The notes beneath the pieces are model-generated. The model was not told the DNA's origin. It was given only the letters and a program-made list of their open reading frames with translations, and searched no databases. Shown one piece after another: positions 26,242 through 35,111 of a DNA stretch of 64,000 bases. The DNA is taken from positions 62,001-126,000 of the forward strand of contig NZ_JAJNMU010000015.1 in assembly GCF_022458865.1 (NCBI RefSeq), given 5' to 3'. This DNA comes from Paenibacillus periandrae (lineage in GTDB: Bacteria > Bacillota > Bacilli > Paenibacillales > NBRC-103111). Numbering within the stretch: the stretch's first letter is position 1; every line of letters begins with the position of its first letter. Position numbers and translations under genes: made by a program.

Positions 26242-26339
26242 TCTATAGGAATCTTATAGCGTTGTTGACGCCAGCTGACAACGTGTTATTGAAGCTAAGC
26301 TGCGTGTCAGAGAGATGCGCAATATTGAGGAGGGCTCAT

Positions 26340-27170
26340 ATGTCAGAGGAAAACATTCTGCTGAAAGCAAGCCGATATGATGGTAATATCACCACTTTAT
26401 TGTTGGAAGCGGGTCAAATATTTAAAGTATTCGATCAGCAAGACTCTGGTTGTATCTCCTATGGCATTGAGGCTATGGGTCAACGCTGGTTCGTCAAATA
26501 TGCGGAACGAGCTGAAGCTATTGCTTTTATGCAAAATGCGGAACGGCTCCATCGCGCTGTTGCGCATCAGCGGCTCCCCAAGCTGCTCAACTCGATCCAC
26601 ACCTCTGAAGGTTTTGCTCTTGTGTATGAATGGGTAGACGGTGAGGTGCTCGGAACACCTGAATTCCCGGGCAAAGAGGGTAGAAGCTCGCCGCAATCGC
26701 CACACTACCGATTCAAACGGCTGCCTGTGCACAAGATCATAGCTGCTTTATCGGCAGTATATGAAGTGCACGCCTATCTGGAGAGTGAGGGTTATGTTGC
26801 GGTGGATTTTTATGACGGCAGTATGATTTACGATTTCGATCGGGATGAACTGCACTTGTGCGATTTGGATTGCTACACACAAGGTGCTTTTACGCTGGAG
26901 ATGGATCGGTTATATGGCTCAAGCCGATTCATGGCACCGGAGGAATTCGTGAAGGGAAGCCGGATTGATCAGCTTACTAATGTGTTCACTATGGGAGCTG
27001 CGGCATTCGTCTTTTTGGCTGATGAGGGCAGTCGAGACCCGAAGGATTGGTTGGCATCTGAAACACTGTATCGGATTGCTTGCAAGGCTGCCTCTGCGGA
27101 TCGAAATGATCGGTACGATAGTGTGACCGCTTTTTACCATGAATGGCTGGAGACAGCTAGCAAGAACTAA
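26340..27170 (+). CDS. Protein-kinase-like protein
   Basis: 276 residues from the ATG at 26340 behind GAGGAGGGCTC. The kinase fold is recognisable from F-V-K-Y as the ATP lysine, A-L-V-Y-E-W-V-D-G-E as the hinge, V-A-V-D-F-Y-D-G-S-M-I as the catalytic loop (an H-R-D variant reading V-D-F), L-C-D-L-D as the metal-binding D-F-G equivalent, and M-A-P-E-E as the A-P-E motif. The key acidic residues remain, so activity is possible, but the catalytic Asn is Ser. The target is unknown. Confidence 0.7.
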   Translation: MSEENILLKASRYDGNITTLLLEAGQIFKVFDQQDSGCISYGIEAMGQRWFVKYAERAEAIAFMQNAERLHRAVAHQRLPKLLNSIHTSEGFALVYEWVDGEVLGTPEFPGKEGRSSPQSPHYRFKRLPVHKIIAALSAVYEVHAYLESEGYVAVDFYDGSMIYDFDRDELHLCDLDCYTQGAFTLEMDRLYGSSRFMAPEEFVKGSRIDQLTNVFTMGAAAFVFLADEGSRDPKDWLASETLYRIACKAASADRNDRYDSVTAFYHEWLETASKN

Positions 27171-27272
27171 TAAGGTATTCATCCTACTAGAAGATGTAGT
27201 TCTTCTCCCTTGAAAGGTGTATGATGGGCTTACAGCAAGTCCATTCTATACCTTAGAAGGAGATGATATGGG

Positions 27273-29174
27273 ATGTTTGATCAATTTGCAAAAGAGCATA
27301 ATTTGCGTGAGCTCTTGGTATCAGCGCAGCAGTTCCACCCGTACCCAAAAGCTTACGAGCGTGAGTTTTGGGAGAAGCTCCCGCAGGAAGCACGTGCGAC
27401 CTGGATAGGCTGGGCGGAGGAGCGATTGGATTATACATGGCCGGCACTACCAGCCGTTCGTTATATGGATTATGTGCGTAATGGCAATCGTACGCATTAT
27501 GAAGAGGCTTATTTTGAAAGAAGAAGAGTATTGGGCGATCTGCTGTTCGGAGAATGTGTTGAGGGGCAGGGTCGATTCTTCGAGCAAATCATGAATGGAT
27601 TGTGGTGCTTATGTGAGGAATCGTATTGGGTTATTCCCGCTCATATGACGCTGTCCTCCCGGAGTGATGGTTATTCGCTGCCTGATGTTACGGAGCAGGT
27701 GATCGATTTATTTGCCGCGGATACCGGTGGTTTACTTGCCTGGGCGATATACTTGTTTAAAGACAAGCTGCAAGTGGAAAGTCCGATGATTTTGAAGCGG
27801 ATTCATTATGAGATGAACAGACGTATTTTTGGACCTTATTTGGAACGCGAGGATTTTTGGTGGATGGGCTATACGCCAAAACGCGTCAACAACTGGAATC
27901 CATGGATTCATTCCAATTGTCTGGCAGCTTTTCTAATATTGGAGGAGGATGCATCAATCAGGAGCCGCGCCGTAGCGAAAGGCATGCAAAGTCTCGACAG
28001 CTTTATGGGAATCTATCATCCTGACGGCGGCTGTGATGAAGGGCCGGGTTATTGGGGGCGGGCAGGCGCATCCCTGTTCGATTGTTTGGAGCTTCTTTAT
28101 GAAGGGTCAGCAGGACGCATCGACTTTTACAAGGAGACGCTTGTACAGGAAATGGGCAAATATATTTATCGGGTGCATATTGCCGGTAACGATTTTGTTA
28201 ACTTTGCCGATGGCGATGCGCGGCTGAGCCTGTCTGCTGATGTGGTATATCGTTATGGGAAAAGAATTGATGATTCGCAAATGAGTGCGCTGGGTGCGTA
28301 TACGTTTCAGGCTAATGGCATTACGCGTGATCGGATTTTTTCATGCCCAAGAATTCTGGGAGAATTCACGAATTACGCTGAGCTTATGGGGCAGCAGGCA
28401 ACGGCACCTTTTGAACGGGATGTATGGTTGAAGGATACCCATATTTTTGTCGCAAGGGAGCATGAGGGGAGTTCGTCCGGACTGTATCTCGCTGCGAAAG
28501 GTGGTCATAACGAAGAGAGCCATAACCATAATGATGTCGGACATTACATTGTCTACTTCAACGGACATCCGTTTTTCATTGATGCAGGTACGGAAAGCTA
28601 CACAGCCAAAACCTTCAGCGATCGGAGATACGAGATCTGGACGATGCAATCAGGCTACCACAGCCTACCGACCATCAATGGCGTGGAGCAGCAGAATGGT
28701 GAAGTCCACAGGGCAACCGATGTCGAATACGTGAACACAGATTCAGCGGCCAGCTTATCCTTAAGCCTGCAAGCTGCATACCCTGAGTCGGCAGGAATCG
28801 AATTCTGGAAACGAAGCATCACTCTGCACCGGGTACCAGGAGATCAGGCTTATGCTGAGATCAAGGATAGCTTTGAATTAAAAGAGGCTTCGGCTGATTT
28901 GGTGTTTAACTGCTTGGTGCTTCCAATGCCACAGCTGTTAGAGGATGGACGCATTGAGCTAACGAATGAGCACGGCGAACGGATCTGGATTCAATATGAA
29001 GCCAACCGGCTGCAAGCTATGGTGGAGACGATCACGGTTAGTGATGCCAGAATGCAGTCGATATGGGGAGATACGTTATATCGGTTACAGCTTCGTTTAT
29101 TGGAGCCTGTGCGGGCCGGTGAAGTGGTTGTGACAATTGCAACAGCTGATGCGGGTACAACGCCTGCTGTGTGA
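27273..29174 (+). CDS. Heparinase II/III-family polysaccharide lyase-like protein
   Basis: 633 residues, ATG at 27273 behind AGAAGGAG. The N-terminal half is an alpha/alpha toroid (G-Y-W-G-R-A-G-A-S-L-F-D-C region near 257). The C-terminal half has the Hepar_II_III beta-sandwich signature: S-H-N-H-N-D-V-G-H-Y, then F-F-I-D-A-G and H-S-L-P-T-I-N-G-V, holding the His and Tyr used in uronate lyases. No signal peptide is present, so it would act on imported oligosaccharides in the cytoplasm. Transport genes are not adjacent. Alginate-, heparin- or other uronate-specific activity cannot be told apart. Confidence 0.83.
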   Translation: MFDQFAKEHNLRELLVSAQQFHPYPKAYEREFWEKLPQEARATWIGWAEERLDYTWPALPAVRYMDYVRNGNRTHYEEAYFERRRVLGDLLFGECVEGQGRFFEQIMNGLWCLCEESYWVIPAHMTLSSRSDGYSLPDVTEQVIDLFAADTGGLLAWAIYLFKDKLQVESPMILKRIHYEMNRRIFGPYLEREDFWWMGYTPKRVNNWNPWIHSNCLAAFLILEEDASIRSRAVAKGMQSLDSFMGIYHPDGGCDEGPGYWGRAGASLFDCLELLYEGSAGRIDFYKETLVQEMGKYIYRVHIAGNDFVNFADGDARLSLSADVVYRYGKRIDDSQMSALGAYTFQANGITRDRIFSCPRILGEFTNYAELMGQQATAPFERDVWLKDTHIFVAREHEGSSSGLYLAAKGGHNEESHNHNDVGHYIVYFNGHPFFIDAGTESYTAKTFSDRRYEIWTMQSGYHSLPTINGVEQQNGEVHRATDVEYVNTDSAASLSLSLQAAYPESAGIEFWKRSITLHRVPGDQAYAEIKDSFELKEASADLVFNCLVLPMPQLLEDGRIELTNEHGERIWIQYEANRLQAMVETITVSDARMQSIWGDTLYRLQLRLLEPVRAGEVVVTIATADAGTTPAV

Positions 29175-29262
29175 CTTGATAGCTTGATAGTGGAAGCTTT
29201 GTATAATCAGTTGTTTGGTTCCCGTTGCCTTGTCGTAATGATGAGTAAAGGAGAGATGCTGC

Positions 29263-30141
29263 ATGGAGAGTACAGGTGCGCCGGATCATGATGCAAAACC
29301 TCATCAGGATGCATGGAAGCAGGCTTTGGATCGCTTATATGAGCAGTTTTTCGACTACGGCAGAAGGGCAAGCCATGGCTTTGATAGTGAGGATATTCAT
29401 CAAGCGCGGGTCAACAGCCGGAAGCTGCTGACACTGCTGCGTATCCTCGACAAGCATGATCATTCCGGACTGTATCCATTAATCAAGCAAGCGCAAAAAC
29501 GCCTCGGTAAAGTCAGGGATGCAGATGTGCTGATCGAGTCTTTTCAAGCGAGACGGAAAAATGCCAAGCGAAGCGGCAGACGCAAAGAGGCCGATTTGTT
29601 AAAGACGTTCATCCAGATTCAGAGAAAACAGCGGAGACGCAGCCGAGTAAAGCTGGCCGATAAGCTGCCGGAACTGATTAATCCTGCACTGGATGAGAAA
29701 TGGGAGGCGTTTCTGAAGGAGTTGCCTGAGTTGGAATCGCCAAGTGCCGATATTAACGTAAATCAGGTGATGCGTGAGCTTGAAATTTCCTATGAACAGC
29801 ATAAACAAGCCTATCGTCAGCTTAGCAGGCACAACGGCGCTGAAACGAAGGAAGCGTTCGACGCTCTGCATGATTTGAGAATCGCTGCCAAGGAGCTGAG
29901 ATATACGGCATCTGCTGCATCCTTTGCGTTGGATCAGAAGTTTCATTCCCATGAACAGCTATATAAAGATATTCAAGAACAGCTGGGTCAAATCAATGAT
30001 CGGCGAATATGGCTGGAAACGGTCCAAGCGATCGGTCAGGACAAGCTGGACGTTGGCAAGAAAACATGGAAAGCGTTCAAAGAAGGCCTTATGGGGGAAA
30101 TACGCCAAGCGCTGGGTACCAGTCAGTTTGTAGGAGAGTAG
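29263..30141 (+). CDS. CHAD domain protein
   Basis: 292 residues, helix-rich and strongly basic, ATG behind AAAGGAGAG. The conserved histidine alpha-helical domain appears as two similar halves: H-Q-A-R-V-N-S-R-K-L-L-T-L-L-R near 46 with L-G-K-V-R-D-A-D, and H-D-L-R-I-A-A-K-E-L-R-Y near 206 with L-G-Q-I-N-D. CHAD proteins bind inorganic polyphosphate through these His/Arg/Lys faces. It follows the heparinase-like gene by 88 bases and has no CYTH partner in the window. Confidence 0.88.
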   Translation: MESTGAPDHDAKPHQDAWKQALDRLYEQFFDYGRRASHGFDSEDIHQARVNSRKLLTLLRILDKHDHSGLYPLIKQAQKRLGKVRDADVLIESFQARRKNAKRSGRRKEADLLKTFIQIQRKQRRRSRVKLADKLPELINPALDEKWEAFLKELPELESPSADINVNQVMRELEISYEQHKQAYRQLSRHNGAETKEAFDALHDLRIAAKELRYTASAASFALDQKFHSHEQLYKDIQEQLGQINDRRIWLETVQAIGQDKLDVGKKTWKAFKEGLMGEIRQALGTSQFVGE

Positions 30142-30287
30142 CAGGATGGATGAATCAAATCAGCTTTGATACCAGATAAACATGCTCCCGACTGACTTGA
30201 ACGCGCACATCTATGTACGGTCCTCCTTTTGGTTTATAATGGTTAAGACAAGCTGATGGTTATTAACAAAGGAGGATGACAGCAATC

Positions 30288-31265
30288 ATGGGTAATAAAT
30301 TGGCATTACATAAACATGGCTTCCAGGCCAGTCGTCTCGTTTTGGGCTGTATGGGTTTAGGTGGAGGATGGACGCGGGATGCTATCACGGCTGATGATAT
30401 GAAAAAGGCGCATGCGGCTGTAGATGCAGCGCTTTCCGTGTCGATCAATATGTTCGACCATGCCAATATTTATGCCTACGGCAAGGCGGAGTCTGCATTC
30501 GGACAAGTACTGAAGGAGCGTCCGGAGCTGCGGGAGCAGATGATCATCCAATCCAAATGCGGTATTCGGATGGAGGAGGGTCCAGGGCTTCCAGCACGGT
30601 ATGATTTTTCCGAGGAGCATATTATTTCCAGTGTAGACGGCATTTTGGATCGGCTTGGTTTGGAGTCTATCGATATTTTATTGCTTCATCGGCCGGATCC
30701 GTTAATGGAGCCGGAAGAGGTAGCAAGCGCTTTTGACAAGATTAAGAGGCAGGGGAAGGTCAAAAGCTTTGGCGTTTCCAATATGAGTCCTACGCAAATC
30801 CGTTGGCTCCAATCTTGCTTGGACGAGCCGTTGATCGTCAATCAGCTCGAATTGAATCTTGCCAAGCTGGATTGGATTGATGCAGGGATATCGGTCAATC
30901 AAAAAGCAGGCACACAGTTGTCATTTCCTGAAGGGCTGCTTGAATTTTGCCAGATGGAGCATATTCAGGTTCAATCGTGGGGGCCGCTTGCCAAGGGGCT
31001 GTTCAGCGGTAAGGATTTGACAGACAAGCCAGAAACAGTGCGCAAAACTGCTGAACTCGTTCGGCAATTAGCGGAGCAGAAGGGTACATCGCTGGAAGCT
31101 ATAGTACTTGCTTGGCTCATGCGCCATCCATCAGGGATTCAGCCTGTGTTAGGCACAACGAGCCCGGATCGGATACGTGCCTGCGCGGAAGCAACTGGAA
31201 TCGTGATCTCGCGCGAGGAATGGTACGATCTGTACGTGACATCCAGAGGTGTCAAAGTCCCATAG
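30288..31265 (+). CDS. Aldo/keto reductase (YdhF-like)
   Basis: 325 residues. The ATG at 30288 is preferred because the ATG at 30276 directly touches GGAGG. The TIM-barrel AKR motifs are G-C-M-G-L-G-G-G-W near the start, catalytic Asp/Tyr in D-H-A-N-I-Y, Lys in Q-S-K-C-G, and His in L-L-H-R-P-D. The order and the R-P-D-P-L-M segment match E. coli YdhF-type reductases. The substrate is unknown; NADPH is the usual cofactor. It ends in a strong terminator. Confidence 0.9.
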   Translation: MGNKLALHKHGFQASRLVLGCMGLGGGWTRDAITADDMKKAHAAVDAALSVSINMFDHANIYAYGKAESAFGQVLKERPELREQMIIQSKCGIRMEEGPGLPARYDFSEEHIISSVDGILDRLGLESIDILLLHRPDPLMEPEEVASAFDKIKRQGKVKSFGVSNMSPTQIRWLQSCLDEPLIVNQLELNLAKLDWIDAGISVNQKAGTQLSFPEGLLEFCQMEHIQVQSWGPLAKGLFSGKDLTDKPETVRKTAELVRQLAEQKGTSLEAIVLAWLMRHPSGIQPVLGTTSPDRIRACAEATGIVISREEWYDLYVTSRGVKVP

Positions 31266-31275
31266 GTATTGCGTA

Positions 31276-31304
31276 ACATCTTGAGCCGATCAAGATGTTT
31301 TTTT
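31276..31304 (+). terminator. Rho-independent terminator after aldo/keto reductase
   Basis: Perfect 9-base stem ACATCTTGA/TCAAGATGT with a GCCGA loop and a T run. Confidence 0.92.
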
Positions 31305-31435
31305 ATGGGGATTAGTAGACATTAAGTCGCGGTAAGTGTTCTATAAATAAAGTAAGTGTGGTAATCTGTTATTAAAGCGCTCTCATTCATTGAGGGCTAT
31401 CAGGATTTAAAATAATACAGAAGCTGGATGAACCC

Positions 31436-32800
31436 ATGACCAATACTAACAAGCTGGCTTTATTTACGATTACATGGCCGTTATTTATTGAATCCTCTCT
31501 GCAAATGGCTATGCGGGCTGCAGACACCTTTATGGTCAGTAACGTATCGGATGGCGCGGTAGCTGCAGTAGGCGTGTCCAATCAACTCATTATTTTTACG
31601 TTTTTATTGCTGCAGGTGATCTCTGCGGGATCAGCTATCGTCATATCACAATATTTGGGCGCCAACAAATTAGAAGCAGTCCGCAGGTTTGCTGCCGGTG
31701 CGATTTTGCTGAATTTTATATCGGGCGTGGTCATTAGCATCGTGATGGTCATCTTCAGCAGGCCGCTGCTTGGACTGTTCGGGCTGCAGCAGGACCTGCT
31801 CGGAACGGCACAAACCTTTCTGTCTATTGTCGGAGGGGCGTTATTCATTCAGGCGCTCAATCTGACGATTTCGGCGATTGTTCAGGTGCATGGCTTCACC
31901 CGATATACGATGATGGTCGCCATTGGCATGAATCTAATTAATTTAACCGGCAATTATTTGTTCATTTTTGGTCCGTTGGGCTTTCCGAAGCTGGGTGTTC
32001 CGGGGGTGGCCATCTCGGCGGTCATCAGCCAATGCCTCGGGCTTGGCGTCTATATTCTGATATTACGGAAGGTCGTTAAGCTGGATCTGGGCTTGAAGGA
32101 GCTCGTGAGATGCAGGCTGGAGGATATGAAAAAGATTTTGTCGATCGGCATTCCCACAGCGGGCAATCAACTGTCGTATGCAGCTAGTCAAATCGTCACT
32201 ACGTATTTCATTACATCGCTCGGTGCCGAGATGCTGTCGACTCGAATCTACACGCAAAATATTATGTATTTCATTATGGTGCTCTCCATTTCACTGGGCC
32301 GTGGCACGCAAATTATTATTGGCCGTCTCATCGGCGGCGGGGAAAAGGAAGAAGCCTATCGGCAGCTATTCCGCAGCCTTGCCTTAAGTCTGATGCTGTC
32401 GATGGGAGCTGTCATTGTAATCGCCATATTTAGAAAGCCGCTGCTTGGCTTATTTACGAGCGACCCTCATATTATCACTTTGGGTGCCGCGCTGCTGCTG
32501 TTGGGATTTGTGCTGGAGCCTGGCAGATGCTTGAATATTGTAATTGGCGAAGCGCTGCGAGCGGCGGGTGATGCGAGATTTTTGGTCATAACCGGTATTA
32601 CGATTGTATGGGGAATGTGTATTCCTTTAACTTATCTTCTGGGTATTCATTTCGCTTATGGACTGATGGGAATTTGGATCGTGTTTATACTTGACGAATG
32701 GGTGAGGGGAATAATCATTTTGCACCGTTGGCGCAGCCGAGCCTGGGAGAAAAAGGTGCTGGTTCAGGCGGACGCTAAGGAAGCTCAAGCTACTGTGTAG
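31436..32800 (+). CDS. MATE-family efflux transporter
   Basis: 454 residues with twelve predicted membrane helices in two homologous halves. The N-terminus I-T-W-P-L-F-I-E-S and the early M-V-S-N-V-S-D-G-A-V-A-A-V-G-V-S-N-Q segment are MATE hallmarks. It exports drugs or metabolites using Na+ or H+. The start ATG has only a weak site (GCTGGATG). It is a single gene with its own terminator. The substrate is unknown. Confidence 0.9.
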   Translation: MTNTNKLALFTITWPLFIESSLQMAMRAADTFMVSNVSDGAVAAVGVSNQLIIFTFLLLQVISAGSAIVISQYLGANKLEAVRRFAAGAILLNFISGVVISIVMVIFSRPLLGLFGLQQDLLGTAQTFLSIVGGALFIQALNLTISAIVQVHGFTRYTMMVAIGMNLINLTGNYLFIFGPLGFPKLGVPGVAISAVISQCLGLGVYILILRKVVKLDLGLKELVRCRLEDMKKILSIGIPTAGNQLSYAASQIVTTYFITSLGAEMLSTRIYTQNIMYFIMVLSISLGRGTQIIIGRLIGGGEKEEAYRQLFRSLALSLMLSMGAVIVIAIFRKPLLGLFTSDPHIITLGAALLLLGFVLEPGRCLNIVIGEALRAAGDARFLVITGITIVWGMCIPLTYLLGIHFAYGLMGIWIVFILDEWVRGIIILHRWRSRAWEKKVLVQADAKEAQATV

Positions 32801-32818
32801 ACTTGCATGCTTTCTTAG

Positions 32819-32868
32819 AAAAACCGGATTTACTCAGCTACAATTACGCTGTAGTGATCCGGTTTTTT
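32819..32868 (+). terminator. Rho-independent terminator after MATE gene
   Basis: AAACCGGAT pairs with ATCCGGTTT; an inner stem (CAGCTACA/TGTAG region) extends it and six Ts follow. Confidence 0.9.
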
Positions 32869-32929
32869 AAGCTTTTTCAAACAGGGGTATTCGCTTATTT
32901 GCACTCCAACTGCCAGCAGGATAGTAAGG

Positions 32930-33967
32930 CTATGGCTTATGATCGTGAGAGCTCAGTAAGTTCGAGGTATAAATCCGCATTTGTTCCATAAGCTTTCTCT
33001 GCCGGAGGGAGATTCCGGTTACTTTGCTTTGTATATTGGCTTTTGCTGTATTGGGGACGATACGGTAGATGGGCTGCTTTCTCCGAAAATTACGATAAGT
33101 CCACGTAGATACCCAGTCCACCCCGCTGATTGTGGTACGGGATCCATCCTTGCGTATGGTCAATTGAAGTATTAATCCATTATTGGTATAAGGGTTACCG
33201 TTTAAGCGAATCGATACAAAATTACCAAGCGAGTATATGGCCAACTTGTTGGAACGCGTCCTGAGGATTGGCTGCAGCACGTGAGGGTGCGAGCCAAGGA
33301 TAACGTCTGCTCCATGGTGTAAAAGCTTGCGAACGAGCACTCGCTGCTCCGTGGTAGGTGCTGCCTGATACTCCTGTCCTACATGGAGACAAACAATATT
33401 CAGATCGGTTTTTGGTTTGATTTTGCGTAAATCTCTTACCATTTGAGCTTCGTTGATCAGATTGACTGACCCTCTCATGGCCGTAGGAAGGGGGATCCGG
33501 TTGGTCGTTTTGGTATAGGCGAGAATCCCGACCTTGATCCCTTTAACGTCCATGATCAGCGGCTGTCGAGTCTGCTCGGGAGCGGCATAAGTGCCTGTAT
33601 GCGCCAGTTGATTGGCATCTAGAACCTGGAGGGTTCGCCGCAGTCCTTCGATTCCATTGTCAAGACAATGGTTGTTCGCCGTTACCAGCACATCAAAACC
33701 GTTTCGCTTTAACGCTGCGGCAAGCTGCTCAGGCCCATTGAACATAGGAAACCTTGTTCGCGGATTCTTTTTTTTAATAAAAGGCGTATCTCCTTTTAAG
33801 GGGACCTCCAGATTGCCTATAGTCAGATCTGCGTCCCGTAAAATAGGCGCAACTCCTTCAAAAATGGAGTCAAAATTATACAGGTTGGCGTCACGCTGCT
33901 TGACTGACATCGAAATAGCCCCATTGATTAAAATATCACCAACTGCAGCGATCGTTATTTCTTGCAT
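32930..33967 (-). CDS. CapA-like metallophosphatase-fold protein (poly-gamma-glutamate synthesis family)
   Basis: 345 residues from the ATG at 33967 (AAGAGGTGATCCG upstream). PGA_cap/CapA family motifs are A-A-V-G-D-I-L-I near residue 8, N-L-E-V-P, T-A-N-N-H-C-L-D-N-G, L-H-V-G-Q-E-Y and G-S-H-P-H-V-L-Q, which together would bind two metals. No signal peptide or membrane anchor is seen, unlike membrane CapA, and no capBC genes are near. A cytosolic hydrolase role is therefore more likely than capsule synthesis. Confidence 0.8.
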   Translation of the reverse strand: MQEITIAAVGDILINGAISMSVKQRDANLYNFDSIFEGVAPILRDADLTIGNLEVPLKGDTPFIKKKNPRTRFPMFNGPEQLAAALKRNGFDVLVTANNHCLDNGIEGLRRTLQVLDANQLAHTGTYAAPEQTRQPLIMDVKGIKVGILAYTKTTNRIPLPTAMRGSVNLINEAQMVRDLRKIKPKTDLNIVCLHVGQEYQAAPTTEQRVLVRKLLHHGADVILGSHPHVLQPILRTRSNKLAIYSLGNFVSIRLNGNPYTNNGLILQLTIRKDGSRTTISGVDWVSTWTYRNFRRKQPIYRIVPNTAKANIQSKVTGISLRQRKLMEQMRIYTSNLLSSHDHKP

Positions 33968-34101
33968 CGGATCACCTCTTGCTACCAAGATATTCGTAAC
34001 CCTGCTAGAGAGTGCGGGCAAGTGTCCGAGAGGCTTCCGTTTATGTGTTTGAGGAAGTATAATGAAATGATAAGAAGAAGAGAATTGGAAGGGATGATAC
34101 C

Positions 34102-34398
34102 ATGTTAACCATTACTGGTTATAGTGTGGAATTGATCAAGGACCCGTTCGGGATTTTGACAGGTAAGCGTTATGAACTGCTGCTGGATATCGAGGTGGCG
34201 GAGGATGACGAACTATACTCGGAAAATGGATTGTATGTGCGGGTCATTTATGTGGTGGAGGACAGCAGCTCCAGCATGGTGAAATATGCAATTCATGAGA
34301 AAACCAATGATAATTATGTGGATTTTGAGCTTGAGGATGACGAACTGGCAGTTATAGAAGCTTTTTGTAAAGAGCATTTGGTAGAAGCTGAGGAGTAG
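34102..34398 (+). CDS. Small DUF6509-like protein
   Basis: 98 residues, acidic, ATG behind GGAAGGGATG. The pattern I-T-G-Y-S-V-E near the start, D-P-F-G-I-L-T-G-K-R-Y-E, D-E-L-Y-S-E-N-G-L-Y and F-E-L-E-D-D-E-L matches the DUF6509 family of Bacillales. The function is unknown. It is divergent from the CapA-like gene and preceded by TATAAT at 34058-34063. Confidence 0.7.
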   Translation: MLTITGYSVELIKDPFGILTGKRYELLLDIEVAEDDELYSENGLYVRVIYVVEDSSSSMVKYAIHEKTNDNYVDFELEDDELAVIEAFCKEHLVEAEE

Positions 34399-34440
34399 AA
34401 AAAGGTATCGTGCGGCATAGAATGAGAGCTGTTTACGCCT

Positions 34441-35007
34441 TTATACTTCCAGAAGAGCAAGCATAATCACATCGAAAAATACTTTGGTCACATCGTGCAT
34501 TAAATATTGCTTCAGCAAACCTTCCTGTTTAAAGCCAAACTTCTCCAGGAGTCGTAATGAATTTTTGTTTTGGGGGATAACCTCCGCCTGCATGCGATGA
34601 ACGCCAATACAGTCAAAGCCATGACGGATCACAGCTCCCAGTGCCTCGGACATAAACCCTTTGTTCCAATGGGCGTCTGTGAGCTCGAAGCCTACGGATA
34701 CAGGAGATAACGGGCGATAATCGAACGTTCCGCGAACAGGCATGCACATGATGGTTCCTATTAATTTGTTGTCCGTATGCTGGGTTATCCCCCAAGGTAG
34801 AAGCCTATTCTCCTGAAACTGCTGATTCCAGGCGACGATCAGCTCACGGGCCTGCTCTATGGAGGAAGGTCCATGCCAATCGAGATACTTGATAATGGGA
34901 GAGCCTTCAGCATAGAAGCTATAAAGCTCATTAGCATCGTCCTGCGACATTTGTCTTAATAACAGACGTTCCGTAGATAAAATGGGAAAATTTGAATTAT
35001 TATACAT
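34441..35007 (-). CDS. RimJ/RimL-type GNAT acetyltransferase
   Basis: 188 residues. Acetyltransf_3 pattern: L-S-T-E-R-L-L-L-R-Q near 10, V-G-F-E-L-T, W-N-K-G-F-M-S-E-A for acetyl-CoA binding, and P-Q-N-K-N-S-L-R-L-L-E-K-F-G-F. The leader is AT-rich with no strong Shine-Dalgarno sequence. The acceptor is unknown. Confidence 0.87.
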   Translation of the reverse strand: MYNNSNFPILSTERLLLRQMSQDDANELYSFYAEGSPIIKYLDWHGPSSIEQARELIVAWNQQFQENRLLPWGITQHTDNKLIGTIMCMPVRGTFDYRPLSPVSVGFELTDAHWNKGFMSEALGAVIRHGFDCIGVHRMQAEVIPQNKNSLRLLEKFGFKQEGLLKQYLMHDVTKVFFDVIMLALLEV

Positions 35008-35111
35008 ATATATAAATCCACACTTTCGTTAGAAGGTTAATATATAGAAATTATAGCCTATCTTTATGAAATTAATATGAAATCAATTTCAGGTGGAGGG
35101 TGACTCGTACG

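Noticed and set aside
32930..33967. Part of a poly-gamma-glutamate capsule operon
   Set aside because: No capB, capC or pgsE homologues nearby and no membrane anchor on the protein.
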